NCBI GenBank assembly: GCA_009746045.1
Contig: RPFO01000595.1
Coordinates: 489,501 to 553,500 of the forward strand
Direction: 5' to 3'
DNA: 64,000 nucleotides
Origin: Mesostigma viride
Lineage: Eukaryota > Streptophyta > Mesostigmatophyceae > Mesostigmatales > Mesostigmataceae
The position numbers and the translations under genes are program-made. The notes beneath the pieces are model-generated. The model did no database searches. It saw only the letters and a program-made list of their open reading frames with translations, and was not told the origin of the DNA. Positions 55,201 to 64,000 of the stretch are shown here, piece by piece; position 1 is the stretch's first letter, and each line of letters starts with the position of its first letter.

Positions 55201-58200
55201 CCGGTCCCTGTCTCCATTGGCAGCGTGTGCGTTTGGCGAGTTCAACTGGGACAACCAGCTGTGCCCGGTGGCCGACTGCAAGCGGGGCATCAACAACTGC
55301 AGGAACCCCTGCCCATGTGAGTTTAAGTTTTATCTGGTTAAGGAAGAGTTTCTTGCTGAAAAAGTGTCTGCTATGCATGTAAATTTGTTGCAAAAATTTT
55401 GAAAGTGTCTCGTTATTGTCTGTATTTACTTCGGGAAAATGAGGCTTGCGCAACCTCAAGGAGACGGATAGCTGACCACTTGGATATGTTTGTTAGCTTT
55501 GGTCTTTGTCAATGAAAGAGCAGCCTCAACAACAGGATGCATTTCCGTGAACTCACAAAGTGATAGAACTAAGTCATACTCTGTTTACTCTTTTTTGTTG
55601 ATGTATGTTTGCTATGGCCTTTGTTTTTCTGCCTGGCCCTGTCCCTTTCTGGGTCTTTGCCCTCCCCCAGGCCTACGCGAGCAGGTCAACGTTGTCTCTG
55701 GCAACGTCACCCAGCTCAGGCAGCTATTCGCCTGCGGGCGCAACACCATCGCGGGATGCCCCATCGCCAACATCGTTGACTATGCCGCGCAGTGCAACTT
55801 CACGACCCAGATCAACAACTTGTTTGTTGCCGCGGGCGTGCCGCTGCCGCCTCCCCAATCCGCTGCCAGGCCGCCACCGCCACCAAGCCCGCCATCACCG
55901 CCACCAATGGGGTCCATGTCGGAGCAGCAGTGCGATGACCTAGACGATGCCCTGACGCTGAGCCTGGCTCGCGCGCTCTCCCCTCTGTCAATCTGCCAGT
56001 TTGGCCAGTTTGAGTGGGACGATCGGCTGTGCCCGGTGGCCGACTGCAAACAAAGCATCAACAACTGCAGGAACCCCTGCCCGTGTGAGTGACTAACTGC
56101 ACTCATTTGCATATTTCTCTGCTTCCAATTTTGAGTCGCAAAATTGTCAGAGGCCTGTTGTTTGCGTCTGCCACCGCTCTCGTGACAGGCATCGAGGAGC
56201 AAGTGACCCTTACAGGGGTCTTTCTTTTTATTGCGTGTGTAATCGTTCTTTATTACAGGCATTGAGGAGCAAGTGCGACAAGCTTCCTTCAATGTTACCG
56301 CGCTTCGCCAGCTATTCGCCTGCGGGCGCAACACCATTGGGAGCTGCCCGGTCGCCAGCGTTGTGGAATACGCCGCACAGTGCAACTTCACGACAAGGGT
56401 GAACAACCTGTTTGCTGCCGTGGGGGTGCCCCTGCCACCGCCTCAAGCAGCCACCCCACCGCCCCCTACAGCTGTGTCGCCACCTGCAAACACCAGCCCA
56501 CCATCGCCACCACCTTCAGGCACCAGCCCGCGCCCTCCTTCCCCCCTTCCATCACCACCGCCACCACCGAGGGGGTCTTTGTCGGAGACAGAATGCGATG
56601 ACCTGGACGACGCGCTGGCTCTCTCTGTAGTCCGCTCGCTGTCCCCCCTGCCCATCTGCATCTTTGGCGAGTTTGAGTGGGACGACCGCCTCTGCCCGGT
56701 GGCCGACTGCAAGCGGGGAGTCAACAACTGCCGGAACCCCTGCCCATGTGAGTGTGGTCTGGTGTGATAGAAGAGGGAGTTACGCATGGAAACAAATAGC
56801 TGGGGATGTTTATTTAGATTGACTTGATAGATTTTCGATTGCTGACTGATATAGGGAGCAAAAATCCTTTGTCTTTATATTTCATAACCACTTTTCATAA
56901 CCGCTATAAGTGGTTACAAAAATATACTAGTAAGTGGTCATATTTTTCATATCGGCTGGAACTTGACAAAGTCTTGGAAATCAACCGTTTTGAAGCAGTT
57001 ATCTTGGCAGGGATGTAATTACAGACCACCCAAATGAAGAAAAATGTTCCAACCTTCGTTGGGTGGAGTTGCAGAAGGCTTTTGTCTCTGTGACTTGCTG
57101 GACGATACCAAACGCCTTAGCCGTTGTTGTCTCAAGGGGGGGGGGCGGGGGGGGGGGGGGAAGTTTCCCTATGGTGACTTCATTTTTCTACTCTAGGCCT
57201 TATTCATGGTTGTACACTTTTCCATTCCAAACTTTATTTTTCTAGGGTAAGCTATGACCCATGGGGTAGTACGCTATGACCTATGGCTCGTGCGTTATTG
57301 TGTTTCGTTCCTGGCTGGATTGGTTTTGTGCCTGTGAACGCCGACATCCACCGGCTGCTAACTTTGCGGAGTAAAATGCAACTACTGGCATTCTAACAGG
57401 ACGATTGACCACTCCAATGTGCGAAGCCTCCTGTGGGGGTAAAGCATCCATATCTTGACTTGGGCATGTGCATGACCCGCCCTTCACAAGGAAACGACAT
57501 GATGTGATACTTATGTCGTATGATAACTATAAATATACCGTAGCATGCTGACCAACATAGCATGCTGACAACCTATAACGATGGTTTCTCGTTTCTCGAA
57601 CCCCATCATGCCACCTGTCACCTGTTGTACCTGTCTGCAACCTCGTCTGGCTACCCCCAGGCCTCCGCGAGCAGGTCACCGTCGTGTCTCGCAATGTGAC
57701 CGCGCTTCGGCAGCTCTTCGCCTGCGGGCGCAACTCCATTGCCGGATGCCCTGTCGCAAACATTGTGGACTATGGCGTGCAGTGCAACATGACCACGCAG
57801 ATCAACAACTTGTTTACGGCGGTGGGCGTGCCGCTGCCGCCTCCCCAGACCGCTGCCCCACCACCGCTACCAAGCCCGCCATCACCGCCACCAAGGGGGG
57901 CACTGTCTGAGCAAGAGTGCGATGACCTGGACGATGCCTTGTCCCTCACTTTGGCTCGCGCGCTCTCCCCTCTGCCCATCTGCCAGTTTGGGCAGTTTGA
58001 GTGGGACGATCGGCTGTGCCCGGTGGCCGACTGCAAACAAAGCATCAACAACTGCAGGAACCCCTGCCCATGTGAGTGACTGCTCGTCCGTATTCATGCT
58101 TGAACTGATGTTGCCAGGTTATTTACTAGCGCTAACGCACGGTTAGGTAAGGAATCTAATGCAAGTGAAAAGGAAGCGAGGAAAGATGGGGGCTGTTGCT

Positions 58201-61200
58201 GCCATCCGTCCACTGCCAGCTCAGAATAGCGACTAATATCTATTAGTCCACCCTCTTTCTTTTTCCCGTACATGACTTTTCTCTTGACAGGCATCGAGGA
58301 GCAAGTGCGACAAGCGTCCTTCAACGTCACCGCGCTTCGGCAGCTCTTCGCCTGCGGGCGCAACACCGTCGCCGGCTGCCCCGTTGGAAACATCGTGGAG
58401 TACGCCGCACAGTGCAACTTCACGACAAGGGTCAACAACCTGTTTGCTGCCGTGGGGGTGCCCTTGCCCCCCCCTCAGTCAGGCACCCGAGCACCCCCAC
58501 CCCCGCCCCCACCTACAAGCACCAGCCCACGCCCTCCTCCCCCTCCTCCATCACCGCCACCACCACCAAGGGGGCCCTTATCGGAGCAAGAATGCGATGA
58601 CCTGGATGGCGCTTTGGCACTGTCCATAGTCCGGTCCCTGTCTCCATTGGCAGCGTGTGCGTTTGGCGAGTTCAACTGGGACAACCAGCTTTGCCCGGTG
58701 GCCGACTGCAAGCGGGGCATCAACAACTGCAGGAACCCCTGCCCATGTGAGTTTAAGTTTTATCTGGTTAAGGAAGAGTTTCTTGTTGAAAAAGTGTCTG
58801 CTATGCATGTAATTTTGTTGCAAAGATTTTGAAAGCGTCTTGTTATTGTCTGTATTATCTTCGAGAGAATGAGGCTTGCGCGATTTCAAGGAGACGGATA
58901 GCTGACCACTTGGATATGTTTGTTAGCTTTGGACTTCGTCCATGAAAGAGCAGCCTCAACAACGGGATGCATTGCCGTGAACTCACACAGTGATAGAACT
59001 AAGTCATACTCTGTGTACTCTTTTTTGTTGATGTATGTTTGCTATGGCCTTTTTTTTTTGCCTGGCCCTGTCCTTTTCTGGGCCGTGCCCTCCCCCAGGC
59101 CTACGCGAGCAGGTCAACGTTGTCTCCGGCAACGTCACCCAGCTCAGGCAGCTATTCGCCTGCGGGCGCAACACCATCGCAGGCTGCCCCATCGCCAACA
59201 TCGTTGACTATGCCGCGCAGTGCAACTTCACGACCCAGATCAACAACTTGTTTGCTGCCGTGGGCGTGCCGCTGCCGCCTCCCCAATCCGCTGCCAGGCC
59301 GCCACCGCCACCAAGCCCGCCATCACCGCCACCAATGGGGTCCATGTCGGAGCAGCAGTGCGATGACCTGGACGATGCCCTGACGCTGAGCCTGGCTCGC
59401 GCGCTCTCCCCTCTGTCAATCTGCCAGTTTGGCCAGTTTGAGTGGGACGATCGGCTGTGCCCGGTGGCCGACTGCAAACAAAGCATCAACAACTGCAGGA
59501 ACCCCTGCCCGTGTGAGTGACTAACTGCACTCATTTGCATATTTCTCTGCTTCCAATTTTGAGTCGCAAAATTGTCAGAGGCCTGTTGTTTGCGTCTGCC
59601 ACCGCTCTCGTGACAGGCATCGAGGAGCAAGTGACCCTTACAGGGGTCTTTCTTTTTATTGCGTGTGTAATCGTTCTTTATTACAGGCATTGAGGAGCAA
59701 GTGCGACAAGCTTCCTTCAATGTTACCGCGCTTCGCCAGCTATTCGCCTGCGGGCGCAACACCATTGGGAGCTGCCCGGTCGCCAGCATTGTGGAATACG
59801 CCGCACAGTGCAACTTCACGACAAGGGTGAACAACCTGTTTGCTGCCGTGGGGGTGCCCCTGCCACCCCCTCAAGCAGCCACCCCACCGCCCCCGACAGC
59901 TGTGTCGCCGCCTGCAAACACCAGCCCACCATCGCCACCACCTTCAGGCACCAGCCCGCGCCCTCCTTCCCCCCCTCCATCACCACCACCACCACCACCG
60001 AGGGGGTCTTTGTCGGAGACAGAATGTGATGACCTGGACGACGCGCTGGCTCTCTCTGTGGTCCGCTCGCTGTCCCCCCTGCCCATCTGCATCTTTGGCG
60101 AGTTTGAGTGGGACGACCGCCTCTGCCCGGTGGCCGACTGCAAGCGGGGGATCAACAACTGCCGGAACCCCTGCCCATGTGAGTGTGGTCTGGTGTGATA
60201 GAAGAGGGAGTTGCATGGAAACAAATAGCTGGGGATGTTTATTTAGATTGGCTTGATAGATTTTCGATTGCTGACTGATATAGGGAGCAAAAATCCTTTG
60301 TCTTTATATTTCATAACCACTTTTCATAACCGCTATAAGTGGTTACAAAAATATACTAGTAAGTGGTCATATTTTTCATATCGGGTGGAACTTGACAAAG
60401 TCTTGGAAATCAACCGTTTTGAAGCAGTTATCTTGGCAGGGATGTAATTACAGACCACCCAAATGAAGAAAAATGTTCCAACCTTCGTTGGGTGGAGTAG
60501 CAGAAGGCTTTTGTCTCTGTGACTTGCTGGACGATACCAAACACCTTAGCCGTTGTTGTCTCAAGGGGGGGGGGGGGGGGGGGGGGGGAAGTTTCCCTAT
60601 GGTGACTTCATTTTTCTACTCTAGGCCTTATTCATGGTTGTACACTTTTCCATTCCAAACTTTATTTTTCTAGGGTAAGCTATGACCCATGGGGTAGTAC
60701 GCTATGACCTATGGCTCGTGGGTTATTGTGTTTCGTTCCTGGCTGGATTGGTTTTGTGCCTGTGAACGCCGGCATCCACCGGCTGCTAACTTTGCGGAGT
60801 AAAATGCAACTACTGGCATTCTAACAGGACGATTGACCACTCCAATGTGCGAAGCCTCCTGTGGGGGTAAAGCATCCATATCTTGACTTGGGCATGTGCA
60901 TGACCCGCCCTTCACAAGGAAACGACATGATGTGATACTTATGTCGTATGATAACTATAAATATACCGTAGCATGCTGACCAACATAGCATGCTGACAAC
61001 CTATAACGATGGTTTCTCGTTTCTCGAACCCCATCATGCCACCTGTCACCTGTTGTACCTGTCTGCAACCTCGTCTGGCTACCCCCAGGCCTCCGCGAGC
61101 AGGTCACCGTCGTGTCTCGCAATGTGACCGCGCTTCGGCAGCTCTTCGCCTGCGGGCGCAACTCCATTGCCGGATGCCCTGTCGCAAACATTGTGGACTA

Positions 61201-63866
61201 TGGCGTGCAGTGCAACATGACCACGCAGATCAACAACTTGTTTACGGCGGTGGGCGTGCCGCTGCCGCCTCCCCAATCGGCCGCCCCTCCACCGCCACCG
61301 AGCCCGCCATCACCGCCACCAAGGGGGGCACTGTCTGAGCAAGAGTGCGATGACCTGGACGATGCCTTGTCCCTCACTTTGGCTCGCGCGCTCTCCCCTC
61401 TGCCCATCTGCCAGTTTGGGCAGTTTGAGTGGGACGATCGGCTGTGCCCGGTGGCGGACTGCAAACAAAGCGTCAACAACTGCAGGAACCCCTGCCCATG
61501 TGAGTGACTGCTCGTCCGTATTCATGCTTGAACTGATGTTGCCAGGTCATTTCTAGCGCTAACGCAAGTCCAGGTAAGGAATCTAATGCAAGTGAAAAGG
61601 AAGCAAGGAAGGATGGGGGCTGTTGCTGCCATCTGCCCACTGCCGGCCCAGATCAGCGACTGATATGCACCCTCTTTCTTTTTCCCGTACATTACTTTTC
61701 TCTTGACAGGCATCGAGGAGCAAGTGCGACAAGCTTCCTTCAACGTCACCGCGCTTCGGCAGCTCTTCGCCTGCGGGCGCAACACCGTCGCCGGCTGCCC
61801 CGTTGGAAACATCGTGGAGTACGCCGCACAGTGCAACTTCACGACAAGGGTCAACAACCTGTTTGCTGCCGTGGGGGTGCCCTTGCCCCCCCCTCAGTCA
61901 GGCACCCGAGCACCCCCACCCCCGCCCCCACCTACAAGCACCAGCCCACGCCCTCCTCCCCCTCCTCCATCACCACCGCCGCCGCCAAGGGGGCCCTTAT
62001 CGGAGCAAGAATGCGATGACCTGGATGGCGCTTTGGCACTGTCCATAGTCCGGTCCCTGTCTCCATTGGCAGCGTGTGCGTTTGGCGAGTTCAACTGGGA
62101 CAACCAGCTGTGCCCGGTGGCCGACTGCAAGCGGGGCATCAACAACTGCAGGAACCCCTGCCCATGTGAGTTTAAGTTTTATCTGGTTAAGGAAGAGTTT
62201 CTTGTTGAAAAAGTGTCTGCTATGCATGTAATTTTGTTGCAAAGATTTTGAAAGTGTCTCGTTATTGTCTGTATTTACTTCGGGAAAATGAGGCTTGCGC
62301 GATTTCAAGGAGACGGATAGCTGACCACTTGGATATGTTTATTAGCTTTGGTCTTTGTCAATGAAAGAGCAGCCTCAACAACAGGATGCATTGCCGTGAA
62401 CTCACAAAGTGATAAAACAAAGTCATACTCTGTTTACTCTTTTTTGTTGATGTATGTTTGATATGGCCTTTTTTTTTGGCCTGGCCCTGTCCTTTTCTGG
62501 GCCGTGCCCTCCCCCAGGCCTACGCGAGCAGGTCAACGTTGTCTCTGGCAACGTCACCCAGCTCAGGCAGCTATTCGCCTGCGGACGCAACACCATCGCA
62601 GGCTGCCCCATCGCCAACATCGTTGACTATGCCGCGCAGTGTAACTTCACGACCCAGATCAACAACTTGTTTGCTGCCGTGGGCGTGCCGCTGCCGCCTC
62701 CCCAATCCGCTGCCAGGCCGCCACCGCCACCAAGCCCGCCATCTCCGCCACCAATGGGGGGCATGTCGGAGCAGCAGTGCGATGACCTGGACGATGCCCT
62801 GACGCTGAGCCTGGCTCGCGCGCTCTCCCCTCTGCCCATCTGCCAGTTTGGCCAGTTTGAGTGGGACGATCGGCTGTGCCCGGTGGCGGACTGCAAACAA
62901 AGCATCAACAACTGCAGGAACCCCTGCCCATGTGAGTGACTAGTTGCATTTTTCTGTGTAGTAGTATTTTCTGCTTCCAAATTTGAGTAGCAAGCTCATG
63001 AGACCTGTGATTTGCTTTCGCCACTGTTCTCGTGACAAGCATTGAGGAGCAAGTGACCCGTACAGTGATCCTTTCTTGTTTTGTGTATGTGAAAGTTCTT
63101 TATGCCAGGCCTCAAGGAGCAAGTGCGCCTGGCTGTGCCCTGATGAACATATTGCTGTTGTTGCCTATGTGCTTGCCCTTACTCTCTATTCTGGCAGGCA
63201 TCGAGGAGCAAGTGCGACAAGCTTCCTTCAACGTGAGCGCACTTCGCCAGCTATTCGCCTGCGGGCGCAACACCATTGGGAGCTGCCCGGTTGCCAGCGT
63301 TGTGGAATACGCCGCGCAGTGCAACTTCACGACAAGGGTGAACAACCTGTTTGCTGCCGTTGGGGTGCCCCTGCCACCCCCTCAGGCAGCCACCCTACCG
63401 CCTCCTACAACCGTGTCGCCGCCACCACCATCACCTACACCTTCACCGCCACCATCGTCTTCACCACCGCCACCATCATCCTCACCTCCGCCACGATCGC
63501 CGCCACCTTCACCACCACCACCCGTCCAAAACTCGCCACCTCCCTCGCCATCACCACCACCACCCGCAAGATCCCCTCCACCATCCCCTCGACCCCCTCC
63601 ATCCTCACCACCCCCAGCAGCATCTGGAGGTACCGGCGACCCCCCGGTCGATCCGAAGTCGCCCCCACCCCAGCCAGCATCACCGCCACCCCCACCCCTG
63701 ACGGAGCAACAATGTGAGGACCTCGATGACGCTCTTGTAGTCTCCCTCGTGCGAGCGCTGTCCCCACTCCCAATCTGCATCTATGGCGAGTTTGACTGGG
63801 ACAGTCGACTCTGCCCCGTGGCGGACTGCAAGCAAGGCATCAACAACTGCAGGAACCCCTGCCCAT
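46010..63866 (+). CDS. Secreted Cys-rich/Pro-rich modular protein, at least 18 exons (gene span, partial 3')
   Basis: Exons: 46010-46280, 46574-46966, 49753-50202, 50918-51346, 51805-52215, 52807-53480, 54231-54641, 54861-55316, 55671-56084, 56259-56747, 57661-58071, 58291-58746, 59099-59512, 59687-60178, 61089-61499, 61710-62165, 62518-62931, 63198-63866. All introns are phase 1: each splits one Cys codon (T|GC, T|GT). Exon 1 has a signal peptide and then half a domain (C..DD…C…CP..DCK…C..PC.C). Each later exon supplies the other half (EQV…LRQLFACGR…GCP…QCN), a spacer of PPSPPPP type, and the first half of the next domain. Repeated NVT/NFT/NMT sequons suggest N-glycosylation. Location is probably extracellular matrix or cell wall (inference). 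I do not recognise the domain family. The gene continues beyond the window. Confidence 0.85.
46574..46966 (+). CDS. Array exon 2
   Basis: 131 codons, phase 1-1. AEQVRVAAQDVTQLRNLFQC, short PPP-rich spacer, then TTQECDEIDQTLTSTIVRAV and the Cys end. Donor GTAAGT. The following intron holds an exon-end echo and a hAT-like insertion. Confidence 0.85.
47033..47061 (+). other. Echo of the end of array exon 2
   Basis: GGTTTGAGACGGGGAGCTGC repeats the exon 2 end (46930-46950 region) inside intron 2. The donor part of the echo, CCCCTGTAAGT, is split by the hAT-like element and resumes at 48902. Confidence 0.8.
47070..48901. mobile_element. hAT-like DNA transposon (1,832 bp) in intron 2
   Basis: Terminal inverted repeats CAGTGTTTCTGCTAA (15 bp, perfect) at 47070-47084 and 48887-48901, flanked by an exact 8-bp duplication CCCCTGTA (47062-47069, 48902-48909). 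Subterminal regions carry CCGGTAA and ACCGGTCGGCCGGGGGG repeats. A minus-strand frame starting MTKKKEPPIPLGYKFKDHF is soon closed and no transposase domain is seen, so it is probably non-autonomous. It shares CAGTGTTT ends with the element at 7356-10533. Confidence 0.88.
48690..48855 (+). repeat. Subterminal repeats of the second hAT-like element
   Basis: Four copies of ATACCGGTCGGCCGGGGGG with TTTCCTGCTTGACATATAGC between them. They are possible transposase-binding sites by position. Confidence 0.8.
49753..50202 (+). CDS. Array exon 3
   Basis: 150 codons, phase 1-1. TEQVRVASTEKTALRQLYEC…, a spacer with SPRTGPAPPLSPPPPP, then LTAEECAALDDVVTVEIVRA. It diverges most from the 3' exons, as exon 2 does. 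Donor GTGAGT, followed in the intron by two donor echoes. Confidence 0.85.
50249..50353 (+). other. Two donor echoes after array exon 3
   Basis: CAGCTGCAGGAAACCCTGTC and CAGCTGCAGGAACCCGTGCC, each followed by TTGTGAGTG, repeat the exon 3 end (CRNPCPC coding) and its donor. They are spaced by a 72-73-bp tandem unit that includes AATAGAAATAAGG. Confidence 0.85.
50918..51346 (+). CDS. Array exon 4
   Basis: 143 codons, phase 1-1. IEEQINQAALQSSDLRRLYQ…, a spacer with PPPASASTGPSPPPGILRPP, then LTPEECEELDDRLTVYLVIG. A donor echo (CAACAGCTGCCGGAACCCCT, GCCCTTGTGAGT) follows at about 51410-51443. Confidence 0.88.
51805..52215 (+). CDS. Array exon 5
   Basis: 137 codons, phase 1-1. LREQVAFASQNVTELKQLFA…, compact APPPPPSPPSPPPRG spacer, then LTEQDCEILDDAMTLYLVRT. 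First exon of the LREQV type with the short spacer. Decayed donor echoes occur at about 52258, 52360 and 52435. Confidence 0.88.
52807..53480 (+). CDS. Array exon 6 (frameshift in poly-C spacer)
   Basis: LREQVNLVSRNVTELRQLFS…, then a very long Pro-rich spacer, then LSEIECDDLDDALALSVVRS. The length of 674 is not a multiple of three. The frame must shift inside the poly-C runs (53132-53150 or 53194-53210), by real mutation or by a sequencing/assembly slip. The 5' half resembles the exon 7/9 type, the 3' half the exon 10/14 type (CKRGVNNCR, then CECGLV in the read-through). Confidence 0.75.
54231..54641 (+). CDS. Array exon 7 (block copy 1, position A)
   Basis: 137 codons, phase 1-1. LREQVTVVSRNVTALRQLFA…TTQINNLLTAVGV, APPPPPSPPSPPPRG spacer, then LSEQECDDLDDALSLTLARA. 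Near-identical to exons 11 and 15. Confidence 0.92.
54861..55316 (+). CDS. Array exon 8 (block copy 1, position B)
   Basis: 152 codons, phase 1-1. IEEQVRQASFNVTALRQLFA…, a spacer with TSTSPRPPPPPPSPPPPPRG, then LSEQECDDLDGALALSIVRS…FNWDNQLCPVADC. Near-identical to exons 12 and 16. Confidence 0.92.
55671..56084 (+). CDS. Array exon 9 (block copy 1, position C)
   Basis: 138 codons, phase 1-1. LREQVNVVSGNVTQLRQLFA…NNLFVAAGV (VAA where exons 13 and 17 have AAV), ARPPPPPSPPSPPPMG spacer, then MSEQQCDDLDDALTLSLARA. Confidence 0.92.
56189..56210 (+). other. Acceptor echo before array exon 10
   Basis: GTGACAG|GCATCGAGGAGCAAGTGACC duplicates the acceptor and first codons (IEEQV) of the real exon start 70 bp downstream, then departs. 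An equivalent sits at 59617 before exon 14. Confidence 0.85.
56259..56747 (+). CDS. Array exon 10 (block copy 1, position D)
   Basis: 163 codons, phase 1-1. IEEQVRQASFNVTALRQLFA…GSCPVASVVEY, a spacer with AVSPPANTSPPSPPPSGTSP, then LSETECDDLDDALALSVVRS. Near-identical to exon 14. Confidence 0.92.
56748..57660 (+). other. Intron 10 (913 bp) with poly-G run
   Basis: Almost identical to intron 14 (60179-61088) and a diverged relative of intron 6 (53481-54230). It contains a G-run at 57136-57161 and no exon. Confidence 0.8.
57661..58071 (+). CDS. Array exon 11 (block copy 2, position A)
   Basis: 137 codons, phase 1-1. Like exon 7, but NNLFTAVGV and spacer TAAPPPLPSPPSPPP, and CKQSINNCR instead of CKQSVNNCR. 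Confidence 0.92.
58291..58746 (+). CDS. Array exon 12 (block copy 2, position B)
   Basis: 152 codons, phase 1-1, same protein as exon 8 as far as I can see. Differences are synonymous (for example CCGCCACCACCACCA in the spacer). Confidence 0.92.
59099..59512 (+). CDS. Array exon 13 (block copy 2, position C)
   Basis: 138 codons, phase 1-1, the exon 9 type with NNLFAAVGV. Confidence 0.92.
59687..60178 (+). CDS. Array exon 14 (block copy 2, position D)
   Basis: 164 codons, phase 1-1, the exon 10 type with one extra Pro codon in the spacer, GSCPVASIVEY and CKRGINNCR. An acceptor echo lies at 59617. Confidence 0.92.
61089..61499 (+). CDS. Array exon 15 (block copy 3, position A)
   Basis: 137 codons, phase 1-1. 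The first half matches exon 11 (NNLFTAVGV); the spacer and second half match exon 7 (SAAPPPPPSP, CKQSVNNCR). A recombinant by inspection. Confidence 0.92.
61710..62165 (+). CDS. Array exon 16 (block copy 3, position B)
   Basis: 152 codons, phase 1-1, the exon 8/12 type. The intron before it lacks about 11 bp present in copies 1 and 2 (near 61655-61670). Confidence 0.92.
62518..62931 (+). CDS. Array exon 17 (block copy 3, position C)
   Basis: 138 codons, phase 1-1, the exon 9/13 type, with MGGMSEQQCDDL and ALSPLPICQF where the other copies have MGSMSEQ and ALSPLSICQF. Confidence 0.92.
63036..63130 (+). other. Two acceptor echoes before array exon 18
   Basis: At 63036-63060 the sequence CAAGCATTGAGGAGCAAGTG has lost the CAG (now CAA). 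At 63106-63128 CAGGCCTCAAGGAGCAAGTG keeps it, but its frame (CLKEQVRLAVP) stops at once. The second mixes the LREQV and IEEQV types. The true acceptor is at 63195-63197. Confidence 0.85.
63198..63866 (+). CDS. Array exon 18 (last in window, long spacer)
   Basis: 223 codons, phase 1-1. IEEQVRQASFNVSALRQLFA…GSCPVASVVEY, then an exceptionally long spacer (SPPPPSPTPSPPPSSSPPPP, later ASGGTGDPPVDPKSPPP), then LTEQQCEDLDDALVVSLVRA…FDWDSRLCPVADC. It ends in a GTGAGT donor, so the gene continues. A donor echo lies at about 63940-63980. Confidence 0.9.
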
Positions 63867-64000
63867 GTGAGTGATTAGTTGCAATAAGCAAGCCGCGTTG
63901 GGAATGATGTCATTGGCAATTCAGGATAGCAGTTTCACGTGGGTCATGCAGCTGCAGGAAACCAGGCTCATGTGAGTGAACAGAACTATGAGTACTAGTG

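Noticed and set aside
46010-63866. Identification of the array protein as a pherophorin
   Set aside because: The Pro-rich spacer between Cys-rich parts is reminiscent, but the cysteine spacing and the conserved words (FACGR, CPVADCK, NPCPC) do not match what I know of pherophorin domains.
46010-63866. Reading each array exon as a separate small gene
   Set aside because: Only exon 1 has a signal peptide. Each exon is bounded by CAG and GTGAGT with identical phase, and the apparent stop in each frame lies inside the donor.

Overview
This window is nuclear DNA from a eukaryote, most likely a green alga (chlorophyte, perhaps chlamydomonadalean). That is an inference from several features: GC-rich codon use, many small exons with GTGAGT-type donors and CAG acceptors, secreted proteins with SPPPP-rich (hydroxyproline-rich-glycoprotein-like) spacers, LINE and hAT transposons, and very abundant simple repeats. 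There is no prokaryotic gene organisation, and no RNA gene was recognised.

Layout. 1-20 kb is a transposon graveyard. It holds a decayed LINE (ORF1 near 4-4.8 kb, reverse transcriptase at 1.3-3.1 kb, minus strand) and several 5'-truncated LINE 3' ends with (TTAA)n tails (5.0-6.0, 15.5-17.2 kb), one with a clean 9-bp target duplication. It also holds a 3,178-bp hAT-like element with an exact 8-bp target duplication (7356-10533), a second LINE ORF1 (17.8-19.2 kb) and a few isolated exon-like pieces (12.1, 13.9 kb). 20.3-42.1 kb is one minus-strand gene for a SUMO protease of the ULP2/SENP6-7 type. Eleven exons join in phase, all catalytic residues are present, and the last exon is 8.6 kb long, coding about 2,850 residues of low-complexity sequence. 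Its introns are filled with minisatellites and microsatellites.

43-46 kb is mostly repeat and spacer, with a 325-bp Tc1/mariner-type MITE. From 46.0 kb to the right edge runs a plus-strand gene with at least 18 exons. Exon 1 carries a signal peptide and half a cysteine-rich domain. Every following exon is a phase 1-1 unit of half domain, proline-rich spacer, half domain, so splicing rebuilds whole cysteine-rich domains across each intron. A 3.43-kb block of four exons is repeated nearly three times in tandem (54.2-63.9 kb), with signs of recombination between copies. I do not recognise the domain. It is the best candidate in the window for an undescribed system: an expandable extracellular or cell-wall protein built by exon duplication.

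A theme links the regions. Short duplicates of exon edges together with their splice sites ('echoes') recur inside the introns of both large genes and around the isolated exon at 12.1 kb. A second hAT-like element (47070-48901) landed precisely in one of these echoes.
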